Shown: positions 6,781-15,663, numbered from the stretch's first letter. The stretch is 39,832 nt of DNA from Nostoc sp. JL33 (GCF_017114985.1 NZ_JABXKP010000036.1:1-39832), one strand, 5' to 3'. A program made the numbers and translations. The notes: generated from the letters alone by a model not told the origin.

Positions 6781-9051
6781 ATGGAATTCTTTCCCTTTGA
6801 AGCATTTGACAATAATGAAGCCCAAAAGAAAATTTGGGAATGGTTAAAAGAAGCATTTAAAAATGATTCAGGTGTAGCATACTATCGTTACCCTGTTTTT
6901 ACTCGTACTGGCAGACTGAATAGAGAACCTGACATACTCATACTTCATCAAGAGTTAGGTTTGTGGGTAATTGAGTGTAAAAGTTATTCTATTAATAATG
7001 TTTCAGCTATTCAAGGGCATGAATGGCAAATGAATAACTGGTATAACGAATCAGAAACACCAGTAGCTCAGGCTGAAGACCAAATGTTTGCTATAAAAAA
7101 TAAACTAGATGAACGAAGAGAAACGAGAGGTAAAGTTAATTGCCATTTTAGAGTAGCACTTCCCAATATAAAACAAAAAGAATGGGAAGGAAAAGAATTT
7201 CATCAATTACCATCTGCTCAGGGAGTTGTATTAGTTTATGAAAATTTAACTCCTAGTTCATTAAGGAAGCACCTTACAGATAACGCTCAAAAATGCCAAT
7301 TAAGCGATAAAGATTGGGAATTTGCTAAAGGAGTATTGGGAGGTACGCTGCCATCAAAAGAGCCTCGGTGTATTCCTACAGGTACACCACCAAATAATCC
7401 AATTAGGGTTATTCAATATATTGAATCTCAACTCAAAATTTTAGATAGTACTCAACAAAAAATTGCTTTTGAAGTTCCCGAAGGAGCGCAACGTCTTCGA
7501 GGATTAGCCGGAACAGGAAAAACTGTTTTATTAGCTAAAAGAGCCGCTAAAATACACATTAAACATCCAGACTGGACAATAGGCTTTATCTTTTTTACTC
7601 GTTCTTTGTATGACCAAATTCTTGAGCTAATTGCTTTATATCATCGGGAAATGCACCCTGATAATGCAGATCCAAATTGGACGAAGTTGAAAGTTTTACA
7701 CGCATGGGGAGCAAAAGATCAACAAGGATTTTATCGTGACTTGGCTTCAAAATGTGGTATTAGAGCTAAAACACTTAATGATGTAAGAAATGAAATTGGT
7801 AATACTTCACCAGGAGATTCATTTGAATATATTTGTCTATCCTTACTTCGAGATAGAATCACTCAAATAAAAAACCAAAATCCAGAAAAATATAGTATTA
7901 ATATTGAGTTAATATCTGAAATTATTTCCTTTAAAGATAATGATATTTTAGAGAATAAGAAAAAGTTTGATACCTTTTTTCCAGAATCATTACAATTCGA
8001 TTTATTTCCTAGTTTATATGATGCACTGCTAATAGACGAAGGACAAGATTTACCTCCTATTTTGTATCAATTAGCTTATCAAATTTTATCTGATCCAGTA
8101 AGGCTTTACTGGGCTTATGATGAAGCTCAAGGAATTGGTTCTCTGATTGTTCCTGACGCAGATACTATTTTTGGTAGAAATCCTGATGGAAGTTTAGTAG
8201 TCGATCTTCGCGGAAATTATGAGGGTGGTATTCTTAAAGGTCATAGAATGAAGAAATGCTATCGTACTCCTCGATTTTTATTGATGACTGCTCATGCTAT
8301 TAATATGGGGTTATTTCGAGAAGGTGGAGCTTTACAAGCAGTTACCCGTAAGAATCAGTGGGAAGCTTTAGGTTATGAAATTTTAGAAGGTAACTTTCAA
8401 GCTGTAGGAAAACCAGTTACTATTACTCGCCCTGATTCTGAAAGTCCGCATCCAATAGATCAGAAAGATTTTGAATTAAAAGACGCTGTAGGTTCAAGTC
8501 TAGTAGTTAAAACATTTAGTAGTGAAAATGAAGAATGCAAATGGATTGCTCAACAAGTAGGTAATGATATTAAATTAGGTTTCGATCCTTGGGATATTGT
8601 TATTACCGCTTTATCAGGAGATTATGAAAAAGAATATTTTTCATCAATGAAAATAGCTTTACAAGGGCAAGGTATAAAAAGCTATATCGCTGGTGTAGAT
8701 GGCAGTCCTAGTATTTTTAGAATTAATGAATGTGTAACTATATCTAATATTTACCGTGCTAAAGGTAATGAAGCATGGAAAGTCTATGCTTGTCGTTTTA
8801 ATTATGCTACTGAACCGCTTTTATTCAAACAAGAAGAAGAACTACACAAACGTAATGAGGCTTTTGTTGCTATAACTCGCGCCCGTGTTTGGTGTGTAGT
8901 TACAGGCTTGGATAGTCCTATTTTTGATGAATTACAAAAAGCTATTGAGCAATATCCTAACTTTACTTTCCCTGCTTTCAATAAGAACTCATTAAAGCGA
9001 GTAACTGAAGAACAGGGTGAGGATTTAGCTACTGCATCTCCACAAAACTAA
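6781..9051 (+). CDS. NERD-domain nuclease fused to UvrD-type superfamily 1 helicase
   Basis: The 756-residue protein joins an N-terminal NERD domain (about 1-170) to an SF1 helicase (about 225-712). The NERD PD-(D/E)XK core is visible as EPDILIL (Asp51) and IECK (Glu65, Lys67). Helicase motifs are GLAGTGKT (Walker A, 241-248), LLIDEGQDLP (Walker B, 416-425), CYRTPRFLL (motif IV-like), YRAKGNEAWKVY (motif V, 658-669) and FVAITRARVW (motif VI, 695-704). The start at 6781 has an AAGGAG site nearby; a TTG eight codons earlier is less likely. Both catalytic centres look intact. The gene is AT-rich and I found no HIP1 site in it, unlike its flanks, which suggests transfer. A role in DNA degradation or phage defence is inferred. 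Confidence 0.88.
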   Translation: MEFFPFEAFDNNEAQKKIWEWLKEAFKNDSGVAYYRYPVFTRTGRLNREPDILILHQELGLWVIECKSYSINNVSAIQGHEWQMNNWYNESETPVAQAEDQMFAIKNKLDERRETRGKVNCHFRVALPNIKQKEWEGKEFHQLPSAQGVVLVYENLTPSSLRKHLTDNAQKCQLSDKDWEFAKGVLGGTLPSKEPRCIPTGTPPNNPIRVIQYIESQLKILDSTQQKIAFEVPEGAQRLRGLAGTGKTVLLAKRAAKIHIKHPDWTIGFIFFTRSLYDQILELIALYHREMHPDNADPNWTKLKVLHAWGAKDQQGFYRDLASKCGIRAKTLNDVRNEIGNTSPGDSFEYICLSLLRDRITQIKNQNPEKYSINIELISEIISFKDNDILENKKKFDTFFPESLQFDLFPSLYDALLIDEGQDLPPILYQLAYQILSDPVRLYWAYDEAQGIGSLIVPDADTIFGRNPDGSLVVDLRGNYEGGILKGHRMKKCYRTPRFLLMTAHAINMGLFREGGALQAVTRKNQWEALGYEILEGNFQAVGKPVTITRPDSESPHPIDQKDFELKDAVGSSLVVKTFSSENEECKWIAQQVGNDIKLGFDPWDIVITALSGDYEKEYFSSMKIALQGQGIKSYIAGVDGSPSIFRINECVTISNIYRAKGNEAWKVYACRFNYATEPLLFKQEEELHKRNEAFVAITRARVWCVVTGLDSPIFDELQKAIEQYPNFTFPAFNKNSLKRVTEEQGEDLATASPQN

Positions 9052-9271
9052 AAGTAACTTAACTGGTTTTTACGTGATAATTATTACACTTTGTTGAGAA
9101 ATGCGATCGCTCCCATTCTTAGAGGAAACCCCAGGCAGGCGTAGGCGTAGCCCGTCGCAGACATCGCACCCCCATTTTTCAGGGAAAACTAACATGATTG
9201 AGCGGATCGCTCCCAATCAAGCGAGGAAAAAATAGCGATCGCTTGCTTAACCTACTGCACAGATTACATTT
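9052..9271. repeat. HIP1 repeat cluster, copy 2 of the 60-bp interspersed repeat
   Basis: No gene is seen here. The spacer combines ttcttagaggaaa (about 9115), gcgtaggcgtagcccgtcg with agacatcgc (about 9140-9167), and the 60-bp element (9168-9229) shared with 6111-6170. HIP1 or near-HIP1 sites occur at about 9103, 9204 and 9234. Confidence 0.6.
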
Positions 9272-10219
9272 ATGAGTCAATACCCAATAATTCTGATTCC
9301 AGGGGAAATTGAGAGAGTCAAGTCAGCCCTGCCACCAAAACCCATATTCATATTCACAGAACCGTTACCTCAGCAACCAGGAGCAGAACCGCAGAAACTG
9401 AATACAACAGTTATTGCTGTTGAGGCAACCGTCGCCACCGTGCCTAGCGTTGCCATAGCCTCTCAAGGTGGAACAGTGCCAGGGTTATTGTTGTTTTTGT
9501 TAACAGCAGGAGCGATCGCAGCCCAAGCATGGCATCAAATCACAACCTACCCTCAACGCAAGCAGAAACATGATGGTGAGGTGGCAGACTATCCTAGAAA
9601 GTTGAAAAGGCACAAACAAGAGGAACAAGAGCAGGAAAAGGAAGTTAAAGCAGCCCGCAGTCCTGAACGAGTGACAGAGTTTCGCTACAAACTGTTACTA
9701 GAAGTTCTCAGTCAAACTGTACCTCATGATGGGAATAGCGGCGTAGCAAAAGAAGGTTGGGCAGAAGCTCAATTTTGCAATTATCTCAATCGACATTTCT
9801 CAGGTAAAATTCACAAAAAGCTAACTCTCACAATCCCTGACTTTGACTATCCATACAGCCCAGACTTTGCATATATTGACCAAGGGTTGAATCTTCGCAT
9901 CGATATTGAGATAGATGAACCTTACGTTTATCACACTGGAAAACCTACACATTATGTTGAGTCTTCTAAAGACAGCAAGCGTAATAATTTCTTTATTAAT
10001 AAAGGTTGGGTTGTAATCCGCTTCAGTGAGGAGCAAATTGTCCGTTGTCCTGACAGCTGCTGCAAGACCGTCGCCCAAATCATTGCTCAAGTTACAGAAA
10101 ATAACTTGATTTTGAATCAGTTTGCCAGCTTTTCAGAGCTACAACCTATGAAGCAGTGGACACAAGCTGAAGCAATGCAGATGGCAACAAGTAGTTATCG
10201 CAAGAAATATTGTAAATAG
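9272..10219 (+). CDS. Membrane-anchored protein with restriction-endonuclease-like C-terminal domain
   Basis: The 315-residue protein has a proline-rich N-terminus, one hydrophobic helix at about 67-88 (GTVPGLLLFLLTAGAIAAQA), a charged helical linker (95-130) and a C-terminal domain at about 135-285. The latter resembles a PD-(D/E)XK or Vsr/DUF559-like nuclease fold: SPDFAYID (Asp198), LRIDIEIDEPY (Asp211, Glu213) and NKGWVVIRFSEEQI. The catalytic pattern is not canonical because the Lys after Glu is replaced by Asp-Glu, so activity is uncertain. It follows the NERD-helicase gene on the same strand after a repeat-rich gap and could belong to the same defence-like cluster. Confidence 0.65.
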   Translation: MSQYPIILIPGEIERVKSALPPKPIFIFTEPLPQQPGAEPQKLNTTVIAVEATVATVPSVAIASQGGTVPGLLLFLLTAGAIAAQAWHQITTYPQRKQKHDGEVADYPRKLKRHKQEEQEQEKEVKAARSPERVTEFRYKLLLEVLSQTVPHDGNSGVAKEGWAEAQFCNYLNRHFSGKIHKKLTLTIPDFDYPYSPDFAYIDQGLNLRIDIEIDEPYVYHTGKPTHYVESSKDSKRNNFFINKGWVVIRFSEEQIVRCPDSCCKTVAQIIAQVTENNLILNQFASFSELQPMKQWTQAEAMQMATSSYRKKYCK

Positions 10220-10412
10220 CTCTCCTACAGGAGGTGCGATCGCCCATCAGAATTTACCAGCCGTTTGGAGACGGTATTAGGTAAAGTAGCAGTAATTTGA
10301 TTGTGTTTATCCTTCATTCAAGCGAGGAAAGCGATCGCCCTCACTCGATTCTTAGAGGATAAGTTAAGGATGCGTAGTTTACCAATCGCGCTCAAGCCTA
10401 AAAATAAGCAGT

Positions 10413-10964
10413 TTAACCAAGATAAGGATATTGTGGCGGTTTGATTGTCAATAATTCTGTCCAGTATCGTATAGCATTGTGTTTGGTGGTTTCTATGTCA
10501 CGCGATTTGTGAACTCTGCCTATTTCCATTAGAAAATATGTAAGTTTAATAGCAGTAAGTAAATTAATCAACCCTACCGCTTTAAAATTTTGTAAAAATA
10601 AGTGGAGCAGAATTTGTAATTTTTGTTTATGACGAAAATACATCCACCATTTCATTTGATGTATGGCAATGCTGGTTTGATAAACTAATGTAGTTTCTAC
10701 TTGGGTTAATTTATCTTTAACTTGATGATAAAACTGCATTTCTTTGTCAAAATCATCTGCTTTTTGGGCGAAAACAGCATCATCAGATAATTGATAAGCC
10801 TGACTAATTAACTTACCTGCCGTTTCTGCCTGCTGTTGAGTATAACCAAGTTTCATATATATGGTAGCTGCTGCTGATGCTAATTCTGCAAACTCCTCAG
10901 CATCATGTAGCCAATATATTTGTGCTTGTAATTCCCCTAGTGTGGCTGCTAAACTTTCATTCAT
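10413..10964 (-). CDS. Hypothetical helical protein
   Basis: I do not recognise a family for this 183-residue protein. The N-terminal 75 residues are helical (QIYWLHDAEEFAELASAAAT, then LGYTQQQAETAGKLISQAYQ). The middle is charged, and a hydrophobic stretch at about 118-147 includes LLHLFLQNFKAVGLINLLTA. It may therefore bind the membrane peripherally. The start is the ATG at 10964. There is no close partner on the same strand. Confidence 0.5.
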   Translation of the reverse strand: MNESLAATLGELQAQIYWLHDAEEFAELASAAATIYMKLGYTQQQAETAGKLISQAYQLSDDAVFAQKADDFDKEMQFYHQVKDKLTQVETTLVYQTSIAIHQMKWWMYFRHKQKLQILLHLFLQNFKAVGLINLLTAIKLTYFLMEIGRVHKSRDIETTKHNAIRYWTELLTIKPPQYPYLG

Positions 10965-11623
10965 ATTAAATCTAAGTTTTTCTCCAAGACAATCTGGTAG
11001 TGATTAACCACACCAGTATTTTAGGTCTTAAGGGTTTCCTCTAAGAAACTGAAAACGAGCGATGCCGTACCACTTCCCTACGGGACGCTACGCGAACGTG
11101 GATCTTGCTACGCGGAGCGTCTCCAAGAGTTGGCGGGCTGCTTGCTCGGTGTCGCTAGCCATAGTTTAGACCGGGGCGGGGCGCACCTGTGCAATTTACT
11201 AGCGATTGGGCGTTTGCCTTGGCGCGATCGCTAATCTTGGTCAAAGAGGGGAGCAAATCATGTGTCAAAACGTTGTAGGCTGTGGATCACAGGGTCTACA
11301 GTCAGCGCGATAAAAAAAATCGGCATGGACGTGCCAAAGTTCTAACGCAGTCAGAGATACAGCTAATCTTCAGTGAGTGTTGGGAGCGGTGGCGGCGTTG
11401 TCGATGCTCTCACCTGTGGCTAGTAATGATGTAAATGACGCTCTCATCGGAATTGAATGTATACACATAAGACATAGTGATGACACAACATTGACATAAG
11501 TCTAAATAAAATCTTTAAAAAAAAAGAACTGTTAGTTAATGAATTAATCTAGTTAAATTCATCACAATTAAGTCAAAAAATTAACTGGCTTAATTACAAG
11601 AGTTCAATAAAGGAAAAAGATTC
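10965..11623. other. 659-bp gene-free stretch: dispersed repeats and an integrase remnant
   Basis: No intact gene is visible. Around 11060-11125 lies the repeat cttccctacgggacgctacg with cgaacg and cttgctacgcggagcgtctc, which recurs in altered form at about 15785-15875. A HIP1 site is at about 11224. The segment 11309-11370 resembles the beginning of a tyrosine recombinase (listed separately). The last 130 bp before 11624 are AT-rich and probably carry the promoter of the small secreted protein. Confidence 0.5.
11309..11434 (+). pseudogene. Possible remnant of a tyrosine recombinase (integrase) start
   Basis: In one frame the DNA reads KKNRHGRAKVLTQSEIQLIF, which resembles the beginning of Nostoc-type tyrosine recombinases as I remember them. 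After about 25 residues the similarity is lost and a stop follows at 11432-11434. No start codon or downstream catalytic part (R..HxxR..Y) is present. If the reading is right, this is the scar of an integrase gene. The match is short and from memory. Confidence 0.35.
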
Positions 11624-11842
11624 ATGAACAGGATTATTGCAGCAATAGTGGCAATACCAGTGTTGGTTGCCTCCATGCCAAAACAGGCATCAGCACTCTC
11701 AGTAGTCAACCCGAATGTTCAAAAACCACAAGTCGGAACATTACTTGCAAGACTTACCCAGCGTCGTCGGTGGATACGTGGGCGTTGGATAACAAGAAAT
11801 CACCATCGCGTATGGGTTAAGGGTCATTATCAGTATTACTAA
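11624..11842 (+). CDS. Small exported basic protein
   Basis: The 72-residue protein has a signal peptide (MNRIIAAIVAIPVLVASMPK, cleavage probably after QASA at residues 21-24). The short mature part is rich in Arg, Trp and Tyr (RRRWIRGRWITRNHHRVWVK), ending HYQYY. The mature peptide would be strongly basic. An AAAGGA ribosome site precedes the ATG. A strong hairpin follows the stop at once, so this is probably a single-gene transcript. Function unknown. Confidence 0.65.
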   Translation: MNRIIAAIVAIPVLVASMPKQASALSVVNPNVQKPQVGTLLARLTQRRRWIRGRWITRNHHRVWVKGHYQYY

Positions 11843-11846
11843 CCAC

Positions 11847-11902
11847 GAACTAAGCGTGAGATTTAGGTATTTTTGGTGCTAAATCTCACGCTTAGTAGTT
11901 CG
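11847..11902 (+). terminator. Long hairpin after the small exported-protein gene
   Basis: CTAAGCGTGAGATTTAG (11850-11866) is perfectly complementary to CTAAATCTCACGCTTAG (11879-11895) around a 12-nt loop, and pairing continues past a 3-nt bulge (GAA with TTC). A 17-bp perfect stem just after a stop codon suggests a terminator or mRNA-stabilising element, although no T-run follows. Confidence 0.6.
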
Positions 11903-12182
11903 CCCTTGAGTGAACTTGGTTATTTATTGGGGAAAGGGAGAAAACACTTTTCCTTTAACCTTTTATATACACCCCAATCCGAAAAAGCGCATTTTGGGGT
12001 TGGCAGACCAGTAGGGCGATGCCTACGGCGGAACGAAAAGCGACCATCGCAGTTTTTCTTTCTTGACTTTGCTCTCTTACTACGGGTGAGCAGTAGAAAA
12101 AATACTTGCATATTCGTAGTATTATCAGCATGATTCTTGATATCAATTTTTATACAACGATAAAAAAATTGGAGTCATATCA
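11903..12182. other. Spacer before the beta-helix gene
   Basis: Together with the hairpin this gives 340 bp without a gene. It contains a second short dyad, ACCCCAA (11971-11977) with TTGGGGT (11994-12000), and one dispersed-repeat core (gcgatgcctacggcgg near 12016). The final 60 bp are AT-rich and end with TTGGAG as ribosome site for the next gene. Confidence 0.45.
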
Positions 12183-14456
12183 ATGTCTACATTTACCGTC
12201 ACTAATACTAATAACAGTGGTGCAGGTTCACTGCGGCAGCAAATTCTAAATGCCGATCTCGCTGGCGGAACAAATATCATCAATTTTGGTGGACTGTTTT
12301 CTGATGCGATCGCTCATACCATCAATCTGACTGGTAGTAGTCTGAGTATCACAGATAACCTGACCATTGAAGGCATAAATGCCAGCTTACTAACAATTAA
12401 GGATGATACTGCTGACCGTGTTTTTGACATTGGCAAAGGTGTAACATCTGCAATCAACGGGCTGACTATTACCAATAGCTACGATGGCACAGGAGGAGGA
12501 GGTGCCATATCCAATGAAGGCATCCTGACCTTGAGCAATAGCATCATCACTGGCAACAGCGCAAAGATCAACACAACAGATGGCGGATACCTCCTCGGCC
12601 AGGGCGGCGGCATTTACAACACTGGCAGCCTGACCGTGAATCACAGCATCATCAGTAACAACACAGCACTTGATGGCGGGGGCGGTATTTACAACACTGG
12701 CAGCCTAACAGTCAACCACAGCAGCATCACTGACAACACTGCAAGTAGCGGTGGCGGCGGCATCGAAAGCAACTATAGTAATCCCACCATAACAACCGTT
12801 AACTACAGCACCATCGCTGGCAACACAGCAAGTACTGGTCTCGGCGGCGGAATTTACAACACTGGTGGCAGCCTGATCGTGAATCACAGCATCATCAGTA
12901 ACAACACTGCAAATGGCGGCAGTGCCAGCATCGGCAACTTCTACGGCAGTGGCGGCGGCATTTACAATACTGACAGCTTGACCGTGAACTACAGCATCAT
13001 CAGTAACAATACTGCAAATAGCGGCGGCGGGATCGAAGGCCGCTATTATAGCAATACAACAGTGAACAACAGCATCATCAGTGGCAACACTGCAAATAAC
13101 GGCGGCGGCATCTACATTGACATTTCGGAGGATAGCCAAACTTTATCAGTTAGTAATAGCAGTATTAGTGACAACACGGCAAGTTTTAGTGGCGGCGGGA
13201 TCGGTGTTGGCGACTACGAAGACGCCTACAGTGGTATTACTATAACCGTGAGTAATAGTATCATTAGTGGCAACTCGGCACTAAAAGGCAACGGCGGTGG
13301 GATCTATGATGGTGCCGGCGGCGGCGGGAGCTATGATACTACTGGCGCGATCATCATATCTATTCCCGGCTTAACCCCTAATACTTTAAATGTAATTAAC
13401 AGCATCATCAGTAACAATTCGGCAGGAGCAGACGGCGGCGGCATCTATAATTATTCCGAAGTGCAGAATGATATTCCTAATTTCACGTCCAGCACTATAA
13501 ATGTGACTAACAGCATCATTAGTGGCAATTCGGCAGGGGCAGACGGCGGCGGCATCTATAATTTGGGTATTATAACCCTGAGTAATAGCATCATAAGTGG
13601 CAATTCAACATCCCTTGCCTCCCCTGCACCCCCTGCCTCCCCTGCACCCCCTCCCGACCCCGACCTTGCTGAACCGAACGTTATTGATTCGGGGACAAAC
13701 GGCGGCGGCATCTATAACGGAGGCTTTACTTACCCCGGCTACAGAGAACCTGATAATGTAGCTTATGGCAACCTAACAGTGATTAATAGCATTATTAGTA
13801 ACAATTCTGCCTCTAGTGGAGGCGGCATCTACAATAATGGTATCCTATCAGTGAGTTACAGCAGCATTAGTGATAACTATGCCAGGGACTACGGTGGTGG
13901 GATCTACAACTCTAGCTCTAACGAATTCAGCCTCTCCTACACTGACTTTATTAACGATTCCTACAAGTACAATACATTAGGTATTGTTACCGTGACTCAT
14001 AGCAGCATTAATGGCAATACGGCACTTACTGCCGGCGGTGGCATCTACAATAATCCTGACCAAGACTTTGGCAAGATGGTGGAATACCCTAAAGGCAGTG
14101 GTTTGTTCGCTAATATTACATACGATGGCTTAGGCATCGTTAAGGTGAGTTATAGCAGTATAACTGGCAATCAGGCACACTTCGGCGCTGGGATATACAA
14201 CAATGCCACCTTAACAGTAGGCAACAGCATTATCAGGCACAATAAAGCTTTCGGGATCGAACTCAGTTCTGGTCAAGAAGAGTCTGGCAAGGGTGGCGGG
14301 ATTTACAACTCTGACTCTAGCTATGCCACGGCCACAATAGACTACAGCACCATCGCTTGTAACTTTGACACACCCGAAGAGGATTCAAATAAGTTTATCA
14401 AGCTTGATAATCTTGTAGGTAAATTCATCACTAAAGGTTCAGTGGTGAGAGTTTAA
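12183..14456 (+). CDS. Polymorphic repeat beta-helix protein, probable surface or secreted protein
   Basis: The 757-residue protein is built of right-handed beta-helix coils. It begins FTVTNTNNSGAGSLRQQI, the usual opening of such proteins, and then carries many repeats of the type SNSIISGNTA followed by GGGIYN, as in polymorphic outer-membrane protein repeats. No classical signal peptide is visible, which is common for this group in cyanobacteria. A Pro/Ala-rich loop (SPAPPASPAPPPDPD) interrupts the helix near residues 480-495. The protein ends shortly after the last coil, without a recognisable outer-membrane or anchor domain, so it may be truncated compared with longer relatives. Likely adhesion or matrix role, inferred. 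Confidence 0.75.
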   Translation: MSTFTVTNTNNSGAGSLRQQILNADLAGGTNIINFGGLFSDAIAHTINLTGSSLSITDNLTIEGINASLLTIKDDTADRVFDIGKGVTSAINGLTITNSYDGTGGGGAISNEGILTLSNSIITGNSAKINTTDGGYLLGQGGGIYNTGSLTVNHSIISNNTALDGGGGIYNTGSLTVNHSSITDNTASSGGGGIESNYSNPTITTVNYSTIAGNTASTGLGGGIYNTGGSLIVNHSIISNNTANGGSASIGNFYGSGGGIYNTDSLTVNYSIISNNTANSGGGIEGRYYSNTTVNNSIISGNTANNGGGIYIDISEDSQTLSVSNSSISDNTASFSGGGIGVGDYEDAYSGITITVSNSIISGNSALKGNGGGIYDGAGGGGSYDTTGAIIISIPGLTPNTLNVINSIISNNSAGADGGGIYNYSEVQNDIPNFTSSTINVTNSIISGNSAGADGGGIYNLGIITLSNSIISGNSTSLASPAPPASPAPPPDPDLAEPNVIDSGTNGGGIYNGGFTYPGYREPDNVAYGNLTVINSIISNNSASSGGGIYNNGILSVSYSSISDNYARDYGGGIYNSSSNEFSLSYTDFINDSYKYNTLGIVTVTHSSINGNTALTAGGGIYNNPDQDFGKMVEYPKGSGLFANITYDGLGIVKVSYSSITGNQAHFGAGIYNNATLTVGNSIIRHNKAFGIELSSGQEESGKGGGIYNSDSSYATATIDYSTIACNFDTPEEDSNKFIKLDNLVGKFITKGSVVRV

Positions 14457-14535
14457 GTATGGGTATAGTGTCCATACCCCTCTGTTTCTCAAGAACTGAC
14501 AATTATTAGCATAGTTTAGTTCTAACTCCCAACAC

Positions 14536-14745
14536 CTACTTGTTCCACGGTAGCTTTGTCCCCATCTCGGTCAATGCCGAGAACACCAGATACATCACAA
14601 GCAGACCAGCACTGATAATAAAAATCACAATGTCGTTACAGCGCTTCCCGCTATTATGCAATACAGTTTTTCTTCTTGCCCCTCTCCTAGCATAGCTTTC
14701 AGCTTTGAGGATGTACCCCATAGCTGCCGGAAGTGCTGTATTCAT
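14536..14745 (-). CDS. Possible small single-helix membrane protein
   Basis: The 69-residue frame has a basic middle (YARRGARRKTVLHNSGKR) and one convincing transmembrane helix (DIVIFIISAGLLVMYLVFSA, residues 38-57). There is no ribosome site before the ATG, and the neighbouring DNA is full of gene remnants. It lies just downstream of the frameshifted HNH gene on the same strand. It may be a small gene or part of the decayed region. Confidence 0.35.
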   Translation of the reverse strand: MNTALPAAMGYILKAESYARRGARRKTVLHNSGKRCNDIVIFIISAGLLVMYLVFSALTEMGTKLPWNK

Positions 14746-14765
14746 TGGTAAAGTGGCAATTCTAA

Positions 14766-15165
14766 CTAACCAGGTGAGGTATTTGACCGCCTTCGCGCCC
14801 GACTATGCAGTGAAATATGGCATGGGGTGCAGAGCGGGATTAGATTTTCAAGTCGGTTATCTTCAGGCGTAAAATTGGCATGGTGTACCGAAAGCGTCAT
14901 TACTGTCCATTCAGAACGGGACAATCCCTTTGGCTTTTCGCTCTTGTCGTAAAACACCTTTGTCCGCAGTGCCGACAGCGCCACTGGGCTGCTTGTTTGA
15001 TACTTGCGCTATTTCGTCCCAATTGTTTGCTCCCGCGTTTTCTGTAGATGGGCATTGCCGACGATATTCCCCAAAGCTGTTGGGTAGTCTTATTAACTCT
15101 ACCAATTTTTGAGAGCAGCGATAACAACTAAAGCGTAGCTTGCCGTCGTAAACATCGCACATCAT
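14766..15165 (-). pseudogene. HNH endonuclease gene broken by two frameshifts
   Basis: Three overlapping frames on the minus strand join into one HNH protein. The first frame gives CYRCSQKLVELIRLPNSFGE up to NNWDEIAQ. A one-base loss near 15005 moves to the frame with IKQAAQWRCRHCGQRCF. A second one-base loss near 14955 moves to KPKGLSRSEW, LSVHHANFTPEDNRLENLIP and LCTPCHISLHSR, the HNH core with both CxxC knuckles. Each shift can be repaired by adding one base, and the repaired product would be about 130 residues. The 5' end (DVYDGKLRF) lies in a dispersed-repeat core. Either a decayed gene or two sequencing errors. Confidence 0.7.
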
Positions 15166-15209
15166 TCAAGCGAGGAAAGGAGCGATCGCATGGGTAGATA
15201 GACTTATCT

Positions 15210-15318
15210 ATTACTATGTGTTTTCTAGTAAATTACTAGCCAGTTGTGGCGTCCCTTGCGCGTCTCCAAGAGTTGCGATGACCGAGCGCTTTTCGTTGGC
15301 TGCTGAGTTATTCTACAG
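15210..15318. repeat. Dispersed ~105-bp repeat, copy 1
   Basis: The DNA from ttactatgtgttttctagta through ctagccagttgtggcgtccc, gcgcgtctccaagagttgcg and atgaccgag to gctgagttattctacagc recurs in the same orientation at about 19680-19785 with few changes. In this copy its right edge coincides with the truncated end of the lipoprotein-like fragment. Confidence 0.8.
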
Positions 15319-15442
15319 CAGTTGGTGTTTGAGGCGTAGTGCTAGTAGATTCTTCAAGTTTGGTACCATAACTACCTAGCATCAGCACCGTAAATAACGT
15401 CAGCACTATGCTCAGTTGTCGAGGTTTGAGTTGATTGTTCAT
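15308..15442 (-). pseudogene. Truncated duplicate of the lipoprotein gene at 18530
   Basis: The 44-codon frame begins MNNQLKPRQLSIVLTLFTVL and continues EESTSTTPQTPTAVE. The intact gene at 18530 begins MNNQLKPRKLSMVVTLFTVL and has EESTSTTSQTPTAVA, so the two are clearly copies. Identity stops at TPTAV, exactly where the dispersed repeat begins, and a stop codon comes from the repeat. The lipobox SSC of the intact gene reads GSY here, so the acylated Cys is gone as well. This is a non-functional fragment. Confidence 0.75.
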
Positions 15443-15498
15443 TACGCATTGAGTTCACTGAGATTGATTTTTGGTTGTGTGATGTTAATCAAATCTCG

Positions 15499-15663
15499 TT
15501 ATTTACCTAGAATCTTTAATAAAGCCTGCCGATAAATATTTATTCCCTGATTATTTAAATGAGCGCCATCTTCTGAACTTAAATCATCTTTCAAAGCCTG
15601 ATTCTCATTTAATGATTGAACCTCTTGTAGTTCCAATGGGATATTAGCCAAAGCATCACTCAT
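15499..15663 (-). pseudogene. C-terminal fragment of an SGNH/GDSL-type hydrolase
   Basis: A 54-codon frame ends with KDDLSSEDGAHLNNQGINIY then RQALLKILGK. DGxHLNxxG is the C-terminal catalytic Asp-His block of SGNH hydrolases. The Ser, Gly and Asn blocks, which should lie about 150 residues upstream, are missing, and an in-frame TGA lies shortly before the first ATG. The start at 15663 lacks a ribosome site. Most likely the tail of a decayed gene. Confidence 0.5.

Noticed and set aside
11873..12146. Open frames on both strands between the hairpin and the beta-helix gene
   Set aside because: They span a hairpin and a repeat core; low-complexity products and no start signals.
12390..13139. Antisense frames within the beta-helix gene
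   Set aside because: Repeated sense codons keep the opposite frame open; the products are Ala/Val/Cys-rich repeats without ribosome sites.
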